Assembly (NCBI GenBank): GCA_963565915.1
Contig: OY751490.1
Location: 1,116,001 to 1,180,000 of the forward strand
Length of the DNA stretch: 64,000 bases
Reading direction: 5' to 3'
Origin: Entoloma clypeatum
Lineage: Eukaryota; Basidiomycota; Agaricomycetes; Agaricales; Entolomataceae
Shown here: piece by piece, positions 1 through 11,312 of the stretch
Numbering within the stretch: position 1 is the first letter of the stretch
Layout of the letters: each line of letters opens with the position of its first letter
Program-made: the position numbers and the translations under genes
The notes under the pieces: model-generated
Told to the model about the DNA's origin: nothing
Seen by the model: only the letters and a program-made list of their open reading frames with translations
The model's database searches: none

Positions 1-568
1 TGGCATCCTCGTCGTCAGAGTTTCTAGATAGGACCTCGCGGACACCTTCGAACGCATCCAGCACCTCCCAGTTCACTTCAGTAGTCTGAAACGCGAGCTG
101 GAGCTTCGCCAGGAGGTGCTTATAGAATACCTGATGAGGTAACCTGCGAAGCATGGGGGGTAAGAAGATAATGAGATGATAGGAACCTTACCCTCTCGCA
201 AGTTCTTCATATGTCCAAAGCGGAAAGCCAAGCCTTAAAGGCCTGCGCTGCTTCATCCAGATCTTGAATCGCTCGGGGGCGGGGTCGGTCGTCTGGACGG
301 GGAAGTAGAGGGATTTCCGAAGGAACGGCGGAGGGTGTCGTCGGTCTTCCATATCAAAAAATGACCAGATGAACCCTCCCTCTACCATGCACTCCGGGAG
401 TTGAGGAGGGATCTATGCATATGAGCGGTTGATGGACAATCCAAGAAAAGGCAATCACACCTCACCTCGGTTGATATCTGCACGCTCCTGTTGCCATTGA
501 TTCAGCTGCGGAAGATGGAATGGAGATACGGGAGAGGTTTCTTCTTTGTCTTTGGACGCCCCCTCCAT
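1..568 (-). CDS. Hypothetical protein, N-terminal part (runs off left edge)
   Basis: I do not recognise this gene. A three-exon model fits: exon 1 from the ATG at 568 to 466, exon 2 from 381 to 192, exon 3 from 143 to the window edge. Introns begin GTGAGG and GTAAGG and end GTAG and GCAG, and the frame stays open throughout. The protein starts MEGASKDKEETSPVSPF and continues with a Trp/Phe-rich stretch (GGFIWSFFDMEDRR). It then has a basic region and a helical-looking segment around HQVFYKHLLAKLQLAFQTT, and is acidic at the visible end. No signal peptide or membrane segment is visible in this part. The next gene (733-5193) is on the same strand, upstream of it, with only about 165 bases between its stop and this start, so the promoter must be very short. 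The ATG choice rests on frame continuity alone. Confidence 0.55.
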
Positions 569-732
569 GGTTGATGAAGCTAGACTGTCTCAGGATAAGA
601 GCTGACGACTGGAGTCACGCCATCACAGGGCAAGGAATATACCATATATATGGGGACCACTGCAATAAACACGTACCAAAACACGACCAAGTCAAAGGAG
701 CGCAACAATCATGCAACTCAAGAGCAAAAACC

Positions 733-3700
733 TCACGCCGCATCCCCACAGACCCTCAAACACTCCCCCGCCCTCATCTGCTCCTCCGTTGTCCCATTCT
801 CCACAAACCACCTCAACCCATTCCTCACCCCCGAGTCTCTCACCTTCACCTCCTTCTTCAACCACACCCGCCCAGTCTCTGCAAAAGGCACACACACGCA
901 CACACCATGAGCAAATGGCCCCAGATCGAAAGGAGGAGAAAGCCCTCACCCGATCCACTGATCCGATGCAAAAAGTGCAGCGCATACTTCTGCTCATTTG
1001 TCGATACCGTGCGCATGGCAGTGTAGGGCACAGAGAAGGACAGCTCCCCAAGGACTTCGGAGACTGTGCATGTAATCGCTCTGTGGCAGAGTATGTCTGC
1101 ATGGTTGGAGGCTGCATCGTAGCATGAATAGAAAGTTCACAAAAAAGCTCGTTGGTGAAGGGGACGAACCAGATCTGGCGATGTTCCTCAAGCACCGCAG
1201 CGCCTGCGCCTTGATCGGGTGATCTTTTCTTCGTTCAACGCCCAAGCTCGTGGCAAGGCCGAGGATGAGGTCAGGATGGTCGAGGAGTGTCATGATGCCC
1301 CTCTCTGATGCGATAAAACGTTCATGAGTCTTTTTAACTTCCTAAGCATCGAGCCTGACGTACCATCCACCGAGAGATTACCCAGACACATCAATGCCTG
1401 CTCCTTCGCGACCTCTTCCACTGCGTCATCCTCGCGAGCCTGGGGGAGCATAAGAGTTCCAACGAGGGAATCAAGCACTTCAGGTATCGAGAGAATCGTA
1501 GATCGCCCCAGTTCTGTGTTGCATATATGCGTTACTTTGGATTCCTCGAAAGATAAGACAAGAGACAAGAGTGCACGAACGTTTGTGCGAGAGGTTCGTC
1601 AAGCATCCGAGGATATTCCTCGCCGCGTTCAGCGGAGCTGACGTCGACAGGAGCAGCTTAGCCATGGCGTGAACAAAGCCTTCCCCTCCTTCCGGTCTTG
1701 GGACGAACAAATGGTGGCTTTGACCTGCGTTCATCATCAGCATAGGAGACAGATTTAGAGAAAAATGAACCCTTACTGCTCGTGGACAAATTGTAAAGAC
1801 ACCTCGTTGCATTCTCCTGAACTGGAACAGGCGCTAATGAAGACAGCGATGACATCAAGGCGGGGATAAGATCTGTTTGTGCGACGAGATACGCTCTTGC
1901 GTTTCCTGGTAGTAGAACTTGAGCAAAAAAGCAAATTCATTGGGCTTGGTAGGAATTACACACCATGACATGCCAAATTCGCCAAAATCCCGGAGGTGAG
2001 GTACCTCTCCTCCCTCTCCTCCTGGTCTTCTTCCACCTCTGACGGTCTAGAAAGTTGTCGCAGCATTGGAGGCACAACCGTACCATCCTTGACAATCTCC
2101 ACTCCTCCTTCCGCTGCAAACAAACGATGATCAGCGTTTCTCATCACAACCAAATATTCGAAGAGAAAGAGGACGAACATGTCAACGAGAGATTGAACAG
2201 CTCTCTGAGAACGGCGCCTGCCATGCCCAAACCTCCCCCTAGCCCTAGCCCCGGATCTCCTGCTTCTTTAGCGTCGCGAGCAGCAGCAGTGTCCAACGAT
2301 GCAATCCTACGGCGCCGCCGGAGCTTTCCCGGACCGGACTGGGAATTCGACCGGCTTAAGGACGATGACCTCGAGATGGAAGGGAGGGCCTGGGCCGAGG
2401 AGACGAGGAGGTCAATGTCGCTCGAGTCGGGTAGGTTCGTGGGGCGGCTAGCGGTGCTCTTCCGGGGTTCTGTGTCTTAGATTGGCATGAACGACCACCG
2501 CAATGATCCAAAAGCAGTAAGACGTACCGTCACGATTGCGAGAGTGCCACTCGAAATGCTTCGTCCCGTCCGCACCGGCCCCGGCGCTTGCGGGCGATTT
2601 CGAAAAGGTGAGGATGCTAAGGTTGAGGCTCACGAGCGCCTTGAGGAACGACGGCCGGCGCGGCCGCGCTGGAGGATCCACCCTCGTTGCTTCAGCCTGA
2701 CCATCCAAAGCCACCGCCGAGGAATGACCACCACCCCCGCTCCCAACAACAACATCCACCGTAGCCCTCCTCCACGGCCTCTTCAACGCCGCCCCTACAT
2801 CCAGTATCTTCTTCTTCTTCTTCCCCACCTCCGCCCCAGCCGCCCTCTCATCCATGCGCTTCACAACCCCCCTCAGCGCAGCCTCCACCCACCGAAAATC
2901 CGGACGCGACGCGGGCTCGGGCTTCCAGCACCGCTCGATGACGTCCCAGACCCTGTCCTCGTCGCTGCGCCGCTGGTTCGGCATACCCTGGCCGGGCAGC
3001 GGGCGCTCGGGCCGGTCCCCCTGGACAATGAGCTGGCAGACGGTGTACGGGTCGTGCACCGTCGCGAAGGGGAGCGGGAGACCATTGTACGCGTCCGCGT
3101 CCAGCCGTCCCGCGTTGCCGTCCCCGTTCGCCCCCGGACGGACGCTGACCACCTCCCACGCGACCATCCCGAAGCCGTACACGTCCGCGGGCGGACTGAG
3201 GCCCTTCCCGAGGATCACCTCGGGCGCCATCCAGCGGGGTGTGCCGACGGGTTTTTGCTGCGACTGTTTCTTTTCGCGTTGGGGTGTGCGGGTGATGGAT
3301 TTGAAGAAGGAAGAGGGGGAGGTGGAAGTGGAAGTGGGGGAAGGGGGGGTTGGGTTGGAGCTGGAGCTTGAGTTGGCGCCTGAGGGAAAATGAAGCGAGG
3401 AGGGGAAGGAGGAGGAGTCATGCACGATGGAGAGGCCAAAGTCTGCTATGAGGGCACGAGGGGCAGTGGTAGTGTAGCTCGTGGACAGCAGGATGTTTGT
3501 CTTTTGGAAGAGAGTATGTCAACGCCATGACAGGAGTGGAGAGGAAGAATGAGGACTGACTGCTTTGAGGTCTCCGTGGATTATGCCCAGGGAGTGTAGG
3601 TATATCATACCGAGGGATACGTCGTGAAGCTGCGATCCACTGAATGTTACTTTACAACAGATGGAATGGGACATGGGAACGGACCAGTCGGACACGGTCA

Positions 3701-5193
3701 GCGTTAGCGTGAGCATATAGATATATGAGGGCGTTCCCAGAGGTACAAAGCGGGCTTATTATAAAGGGCTGGGAGAGGGGGAAACGTCAGGCATGCTCTT
3801 CGTGCCATGGGATATGGAACGTACTTGGGCCGACTCTAAGCATGCACCATAAAATGGGAGGATATTGGGATGTGAAAGGCGGGACCTACACGGAAGATAA
3901 GAGATCGACTAGGTACATGTACCCTTGCGCTCACCAGATGTGAACTTCGTTTCTGAATGACTGAAAGTAGCCTTCAGAAGATGAAAAACGGAGGAAATTG
4001 ACACAGCCCACACACCTCCTCCGCCCGTCTTCGATCCGCTTCATGCCCCGTCTTAACATATAGAGCTTTGACGGCAACGGGCTTCAGATCGCCAGCCCCG
4101 TCCCCGCCCCACCACATGCCCTCCACCACCCTTCCAAAGGCCCCACGCCCCACGAGCCGTTTCTCATCATCAATATCGAAGTCGACCTCCACCCTGGTCA
4201 AACACCAATTCGGGATAGTGGTTCTCTCAGACTCCGCGGAGGAAGAAGGCCATGATCGGCCGGCAGCTTGTTGCAGAGCGGCTGCGGCTGTCGCTATGAA
4301 AGAATCCACTTCGTCCGTGATGTGGCGGCGAGATTGGACGACCCTGGATGCATGCTATACAGGAGAGTGGAGTGAGAGGAGGTGGCAGAAGGAGAGTGAG
4401 ATGAACCTTTGTAAATACCGTGGCTAGTTCTTTAAGCTCGTAGTGGTCCCCCGCGGCGGCTGCCACGAGATCGGTTGCGAGCGTTGGACTGCGAGAGATG
4501 GTTCTGCATCGCGTTTTCAGGTTCTCATGGTCTTGTTGCTGAGCCTTGATGAAGTCCGTTTCCAAACTATCCACATCAAGCTGTGGGGGGGTTCAAACGA
4601 CATGTAAGATATGGTAATTGCAAGAGACAACGCACATCGTATTTGATGAACGCATGCCTCAGGCCATCTTTGACATCAAGTAAAGCCTTCCTCGTCGATT
4701 GTCGCCGGATTAAAGACCATGGGAGCGACTTTTGCGAGAGCCCGGTGACTGATTCGTCCACTGCTCGTGTTACGCTGGCGTTGAAGCCAAGATATTAGGT
4801 GCAATTGAGAGTGAGGGGGGGTTTGAGCATACTTTCGAAGGTCTGCGGGGTCCACCCGTGATCGCAGGTGAGAGACGAAATATCGAGCGTGGAAAACAAG
4901 AACACGAGACTGTTCGCGGCCATACTGAATGCGCTGGACTAGGTCATCTGAGAGGTGGAAGACGTGGGTTTTCTGTTCGGGTGGCATGGGAGTCGAAGGG
5001 GAACTTGCTGAGGCATAGGGCAGGATGGAATCAACGGTCAGTACCACCCACGATTGACGTCTCCGATGCAGGGGATAACGCGGCTGAGAAGAACTCGGCG
5101 CAGTGTAATCTTGATTTCGACATCAATCAGAACGCTTGCTACTCTCACCTGCAAATCCATCCGCTCCCTGTTCTCATGGTATTTTCGTTTCAT
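733..5193 (-). CDS. Helical N-terminus / TKL-like protein kinase / armadillo-repeat protein
   Basis: Predicted intracellular Ser/Thr-type signalling kinase. The model has more than a dozen exons. Exon 1 (5193-5149) encodes MKRKYHENRERMDLQ; the next exons give a helix-rich N-terminus resembling the four-helix bundles of MLKL/HeLo-like adaptors. The kinase domain follows: Gly loop GRGAFGRVVEG (about 4155-4120), VAVK lysine, SFRNEVHIW helix, HPNILPFYGA, catalytic loop HGDLKATN (about 3578-3561, continuing after an intron), ADFGLS (about 3445-3434) and TPRWMAPEV (about 3230). A Ser/Pro-rich linker follows. From about 2190 to 740 several armadillo-like units appear (ILANLACHG, NATRCLYNLSTS, NILGCLTNLSHK, ALMCLGNLSVD, ALRCLRNIARS). 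The stop is TGA at 735-733. All core kinase residues seem present, so it should be active; HGD replaces HRD. The N-terminal exon and some splice sites are inferred. Substrate unknown. Confidence 0.72.
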
Positions 5194-7340
5194 GTTATTC
5201 CTAAGTAACTAGAAATAGGACATGCAGTACTAGAATGTCCTCCGATGCCCACAATCTACTCGGTGATGCAGAACGACTCGGATCCTTGAAAAAGAATGAT
5301 GACTCACAAGATGAAGAAGACTTCGAGAATTACTTGGTGGATTCGCGGAGCTGCTTAACCGACATCTTCCCCGCTAAGAGGGCGGCTGTTTGTCGAACGC
5401 TGGCATGACACATCTACTCTGGAACCACGGACAAATCTTCTCAATCCCAATAAAACGAAACGACATGATAATGAAAATTACATTCAAGAAAATCTTTAAG
5501 CTTGTCGTACCCAAAAGCAGTTGTCAAGCACGCCTAGGGTTATCTCTCCGGGTGGCAATCTTGATTTTCTGCCAGGCGTTCAGAATCGCAGCAGGACATT
5601 GGCCCTGGGTTGTGACCTGAGCAATGGTGCGAACAAAAGCGTCTGTGATCATCCCATCGGTCCCATGCTGCCAAAATTCTATAAGGTAAATATTGATCTC
5701 AACGTATTCGGGAAGATGCGATGTACGTTGGTGACTTACTGTTTACGATTTAGACGCAAGGACATTGCGTCGGTTTGACGAAGCCTTAAGCAGACGGTGC
5801 TCCGGCTCATTTGTGTAGAGCCATCAGGATCCTATGCTTATACTGTCGTTCGAACCCTTTTTACCCAGGTCAATTTCATGAAACTGTATGTGAGATCTGC
5901 TGCCAACATCAACAGACTGGAACTGGAAAGAGACACACTTCTCTGGGAGGGAGGTCGTTAGGCATCGAACCAGTCAACCTGCGCCATTATCCGAGCCTTT
6001 CTCGCCGTCTCTGCAACATCCTCTTCAGCAAGAGTGTCTTCCATTCGTGACAACCTAAATCATGTCAGCGTGAAATACTTGAACGACCGCCAACAGGAGA
6101 GATATAGGATTAGAAGTGAACAAGCGGGTTCATGTCGCGCCATCCTGGTTGTCGCGAATACCATGATCAATGGTAGAGACAACTTCCTCGTCCTCGCCTC
6201 ACTCTTCTTCGCTTTCCCGTCGTTTTCTGATCGGAGGTGTTCGCTAGAGAGTGTATAGCTGGCGATAAGTAGACACGCGTCAGATGGTGGTCATGGTCCC
6301 AGTCGGTGGCCAATCATGAGGGCGACGATCATGGGCCGTTCCTCAGAGTCTGGATTCAGCCTCCCGGCACGGCCCCTGTCGACCACCATCGAAGTGCTGC
6401 TTCTTCAAATTCTTTATCAAGGTGCCTGTACCATGACCATTCTAGAGAGCGCATTCTCGGGAACGTCGCGCCGTGGTTAGTATCTGGAATCCATTTGGTG
6501 GAGAATCCGGGGGCGCACTCTCCGAACCCGTTCTGCGGACCCGCATATAGATGCCCGTGCCTTCGGCCTTCACACCTTCAAGTCTGGACCTGTTTGAAGA
6601 AGACTGGTATAGTACGTCTTTTACTTCGAGAAGGTACCGGTGAGTCTCACCTGCGTACTCTACGTTCGTCGTTGGATACCCCGGCCAGGCACTCAGTCGT
6701 AGGGAACATCAACGAGGACCTTTTGCATGCGGCGTTCCATAGTTTGGAGGTCTCCTGAAAGTCAGATAGAATCGTAGAAAGGTCCTGCTTTCCATTCTCT
6801 ATGCATCGAATCAACCCTATCTCTTGATACAGCTGTCAGATGGCCCCCAACGCACGACGTAACAGATTCACCGGCCAGCGTCTTTTGCTTCAGTCTCCGA
6901 GTCGCATCAGGCAATGTTCCATGATCGCAATGAAGTTGGTTGTACAGTATGTAAAGACTTGCTATTCTTGAACACTCACTGTCAACGATCAATCGATCAT
7001 GTTTCAGCCACCGTAACGACCGCGCACGTATCTGTCTATCAACTATCCGTGTCACCGCGTCTTTCCTCGACTAGGGACTAGGGACTAGTGAGTAATGTCC
7101 TGACCCACTGAAGTGAACTGCAATCCGTGGATCTCATTGACTTCTGGAATACTTACTCACATAGACTGCTTCTTCGTTCGAGTGCAAGGATCCTCAAGTT
7201 TCCTGAAGATTGTGTTCTTGGAGAAAGACTCGATAACACAGGGGCCGTCGCCGATACGAAAGTAGATGGCCACGACTCCTTATCATTCATTCACTCTTGG
7301 ATCCTTTTGCTTTGCTCAAACCAAGTCTTGAACCAGCTTG
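5194..7340. other. Unresolved stretch; possible degraded multi-exon gene on the minus strand
   Basis: No complete gene could be built. A 57-codon plus-strand frame (5235-5408, starting MSSDAHNLLGDAER) lies just beyond the kinase start. On the minus strand several pieces look coding: about 7300-7155, ending at a strong GTGAGTAAG donor; about 6790-6660, ending at GCAG|GTGAGA; an open frame about 6560-6365 with NGFGECAPGFSTKW and EWSWYRHLDKEFEEAALRWW; and about 6045-5980 (MEDTLAEEDVAETARKAR). They do not join into one clean frame. Either an unrecognised intron-rich gene or a relic of one. Near 7069-7090 there is a short GACTAGG tandem. Confidence 0.25.
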
Positions 7341-7877
7341 GACACAAATAATCGAATGCTTCCTCACTTTATCTCGCGCCGCCACGTAGGTCCTCGGCCT
7401 GCCCAAGTTTCCAACTGGGCGGAAGGGAATCTATACTACCACTTGATAAGACTAAGTCGGCTAGGGGCTGTTTGCATTGATTTATGATCACGCCACAAGG
7501 GTTTTCCAGCTTTCTTCGAATTTCTTCCTCGGGGTCTGGTAAAGGCGACTGACTGGCCCAGTTAGTCCAGTGCCGACAAATTCGGTCTATATCTCAGTAC
7601 ATTTGTAAGTAGAAAATACTGAACGACCCGTCGCCGAACCTGAAGCATTGTTGAAAAGACAGACGTTCCTGAAGCATCATTCTCGCTCAATCGAAAGACA
7701 AGATCGAAGGACCACGAGGCCCATTGCATACTCTGATAATCACCGCTTCATTCCCCCTCATTTCCCATCGCGCATTGGACTCGCCATGCTCTGTCAAACA
7801 GGGTTAGTGCCTAATCGTCGGATTGGAAGGGGGATCGGGGACGCAAACAAGGCCAAATCGAGATCGAAGAAGGTTTC

Positions 7878-7885
7878 TATAAATA
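7878..7885 (+). promoter_or_regulatory. TATA box of the DUF1996 gene
   Basis: TATAAATA lies 99 bases before the ATG at 7984, followed by a pyrimidine-rich leader (CTCTCGCCCTTCAACCTCCC, then TTTTTCACGTTCCCTCA just before the ATG). Spacing and leader composition suit a strongly expressed fungal secretory gene. No other good TATA is seen between 7380 and 7984. Confidence 0.5.
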
Positions 7886-7983
7886 GACTCTCGCCCTTCA
7901 ACCTCCCTCGTTTCATATCTTCTGCCTTATAAACTTCGTATACTCGTCCACCGGGACTGCCACTCGTTTTTCACGTTCCCTCA

Positions 7984-10320
7984 ATGGCACGCCGCTCCTT
8001 CCTTTCTCTCCTTCTGTTCGCTGTGCTGAACAGCGCAAACGCCTACTGGCTCATGGGCATCGGTGCGTACAACTTGCTCGATTTACTCTCGACGGCTAAA
8101 AATTTCTGGTCCACAGAGGACTTCATCACCACCGAACGAATTGATCCTATTGTCAGTTCTGGTCGAGTCGCAAGCCATGTGCATTCGGGTGGGTAACCCA
8201 ATTGTTCGATTACGATGCAAGAACCTCAGCTTTGTTCTGTTATCGTTGTTCCAGTTTTGGGAGGCAGTAACTTCAGAATGTCGACAAGCACGGCGAATCT
8301 CAGGAATAGCGAATGCACCTCGACCCCCATCTCGCAAGACAAGTCAAATTACTGGTTCCCTGTTCGTACTATTCTTTTGTCATCATTTTGTTTTCTTTCT
8401 GAAGCGAAACGATTTCAGCACTTGTATTTCCAGTACGTGACGCGGTTCTTGGTGTCTCTTATCAATCTCTTATCGTGTTCATCATTCGTAGATGGGCAAA
8501 CGGTAGCTTCACAAGTCTCGATGGAGGGGCAGTCATGTATGTTCCGTCATGTTTTTTCCTTCGTTTTTTTTTGCCTCCATACTAACTCCACTTTTTCTCT
8601 TAGCTGTACGTTATCTCATCGGATGTCTTGATTAGTCAACAACTCTGGTCTCAACTCTGGTCTCAGATTACCTCTTCCCTGATACACCCGGGACAACTAC
8701 GGCGTTCCCCGATGATGTCAGTTTCTTGTCCTTTCAAGTTCTTATTTTATTTAAAAAAAAATTTCTCGGCAGTTCCGCATGTTAAGTGGTGAGGCGTTCA
8801 TATCTTCGTGTTTTGTTTTTTTGCCTTACGTATTTTCGCGTAGGGAATCCAACGTTGCGCACCTATAATGCGAGCAGCTACGCCCAACAAGCCGTCACTT
8901 TCTTGTGCTTGGATTTCAACGGTGTATCCACGCGTCACAACTCCTTGCCCAACGCGGTATGTCCATCTGGTATCCGCGCTCAAATCGTGCGTCTTGTTTT
9001 CGTTGTATTCCTCGTGCCTGGTCTTTAATCTCTCAACGTCCAGAATTTTCCAAGCTGCTGGGACGGCAAGGTACGAAGCATCCTCTTCATGACATGCCGT
9101 TTGATTGACATGGGCGTGGTGATAGAACGTTGATTCCCCTGACCACAAATCCCATGTTGCGTTCTTATCGGGTGGGCCAGATAGCGGCGAGTGCAACGAT
9201 CCCAAATACCCCGTTCGGCTGCCTCGAATTTTCCTCGAGGTTTGTTATTTCCTGTCTGGGTCAATGTTTGTGCTGATGGTACTGTACCTAGGTGTATTGG
9301 GGCACGGGCGACTTTGACAAGCTGCGTTCCCAAGCCAAGAACTCAACTCAGCCTTACGTGTATGTTTCGACATCTCGAATCGGCGTTTGAGACCCTCCTG
9401 ACAATAGGTATAGCTATTCGTATGGTGACCGCACGGGATACGGTTATCACGCCGGTAAGTCTCAGATGTTATTTTGACAGAAGGCGGTATTGAAAAAGAC
9501 ACCTGTCAGATTTCTTGACCGGTTGGGATGCGGGTGTCTTGCAGAACGCCGTTGACAAGTGTCACTGCAACCAGTTTGGTGATGTATGCATCCCATATCC
9601 ATCAGAATGATCTTATTATAATCGATCGAACAATTCTCCTCACAGCCCCAATGTTGTTCCGACGCAGGCATTTTTACCCTGAACCATGGGAAGACATGCC
9701 GCATCACCAAGGCTATTAACGAAACAAGTGAGCGGCGTTTTCATTCTGTTGAGATTGTGATTGACATTTGGCGTGCAGCGACAGGGACTCTTACCAAGCT
9801 TCCAGGGAACAACCCCGTCCAGAATGAAGGTCAACCTGCGGTCCTGCTTCCCGATACTGAGGTCCCCGCCCTTCTGTCGCCCATCTATGCATACACTGGC
9901 GACACTCCCCCAGCAACTGGTCAGCCCGTCGGCGGCCCCACGACGCCTGCCCCGTCTCCGATGCCTCCATCCCCAAGCCCTGCGGCACCTTCCGCGTCTT
10001 CAACCCCAGCTAACGTACGACCTGTAGGTCCAGTGCCGTCAGATCCGCCCACCAAGCACAACAACACACTCAACCCGCCTGCCGTCATTGCGCCCACCCC
10101 GAAGCCCGCGCCGCCCTCCTCGGGCCCTGGACCTAACTCCCCTGTTCTTGCGGGGCCCAACCCCAATGCGCCCGGGGGCATGTGCAAGTCAAAACGTAGC
10201 TTCAAGGAACTTCAAGAAAAGCGACGCAACAAAATCCCGTCGGCCTACCATCACGCGCGTGCGCATCATGACAAGGCCAAGGGTCTCCTGAGGCCTCACG
10301 CTCGCGCCCATGCTTTCTGA
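7984..10320 (+). CDS. Secreted DUF1996-domain protein
   Basis: Extracellular or wall-associated protein of the DUF1996 family, whose biochemical role is unknown. The N-terminus MARRSFLSLLLFAVLNSANA is a clear signal peptide. About ten short introns separate exons that together spell family motifs: TTERIDPIVSSGRVASHVHS, VLGGSNFRMSTSTANLR, NYWFP, YYLFPDTPG, NFPSCWDGK, SHVAFLSGG, VRLPRIFLEVYWGTGDF, YSYGDRTGYGYHADFLTGWD and CHCNQFGDPQCCSDAGIF, with the conserved Cys residues in place. The domain ends near 9720. A long Pro/Ser/Ala-rich tail follows (about 9900-10180), typical of a wall-exposed or O-glycosylated stalk, then a short basic C-terminus rich in Lys/Arg/His. No GPI signal is visible. One junction near 8540-8670 needs either a 2-base microexon or an alternative donor. 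It is convergent with the forkhead gene. Confidence 0.85.
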
Positions 10321-11312
10321 GAAGGATGGATCACACCGTCGTTTACACGTCCCTCTTTTTTTTTGATCGTTATATCCCCGTCCCGCATGACTCACGACTC
10401 CACTTTAGAGCTGCTAGACAGCCTTGCTATACTACCAACTAGAACGTCTTTCCATTTCTCACCCTGTACAGATTTGATTGGATTCATGGACCTCCTCTGG
10501 CTCCCTCGATCATGGGCTTGTAGTACAAAATGCTCCCAGTTATGTCTGCGACACCGATTCATACTCACTTTACACTGGTTTTGTTCGTCCATTCTGGATT
10601 TTGGACGTTGATGAACATATATGATGTACTTGGATACGTTTCATTCTTGGGTACTGGTTGCTTGTCTGTATTGCCGTGTAGCATTTATCGTTTGAACAAT
10701 GAACATATTGTATATGCCGACATCATTCAGAGAGTTCACGGGCTGAGATCTGAGACTCTCCCTGGCTGAGACGGGGAACTCTGCATAGTACAGGGTCAGA
10801 GTCATTTGTTGTAACGCCGCATGCCTTAATTAATTTACTTGGCCCTTTGTTAAATTCCCCTAAGTTATGTAGGCTAATTTTTGAAAGCCGACCGTTTCGG
10901 CCGTGAGTGGTCGAGAATCGGACATTCGGACAGCGGGCTAGATGCCGCTCGCTGAGGTAACAAGGTAGCATCAGACGTACTTGTTTCCATAGCATATGCA
11001 CAGACCGCAGCAGGCCGACTCGGAGTGAAATAGAAGATTTGTTAGTAGAGTCAATGCCTAGTAGACAGCGCGGTAATACTACAGTACTATCATATAATAA
11101 CAAGCGGTGCGAAACAGAAAAGCAAAACACGCGGAAAGCACTGACAATGTTACCGTGAAAGCAATGCGAAGGATGCGAGGTAAGTAATGCAAAGAAAGCG
11201 GAGTAGGGCAAATGCAAACCATTGGCCTGTGAGCCTGTGACGGACACGGCCAGCGAAAGCCACGATGTCCTACAATGCACGACCCTTGCCTTTCGAACCG
11301 CCGTACCGCCGT
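10321..11312. other. Convergent intergenic stretch, 3' untranslated regions
   Basis: This lies between the stop of the DUF1996 gene (plus) and the stop of the forkhead gene (minus). It is AT-richer than its neighbours and has a T9 run near 10355. A 197-codon minus-strand frame covers 10723-11316, but its composition and lack of motifs suggest chance. No other gene is seen. Confidence 0.5.

Noticed and set aside
2487..3393. Long plus-strand frames opposite the kinase
   Set aside because: GC-rich antisense shadows of the kinase C-lobe and linker; no motif of their own.
7069..7090. GACTAGG tandem as a regulatory repeat
   Set aside because: Two and a half copies only; no supporting context.
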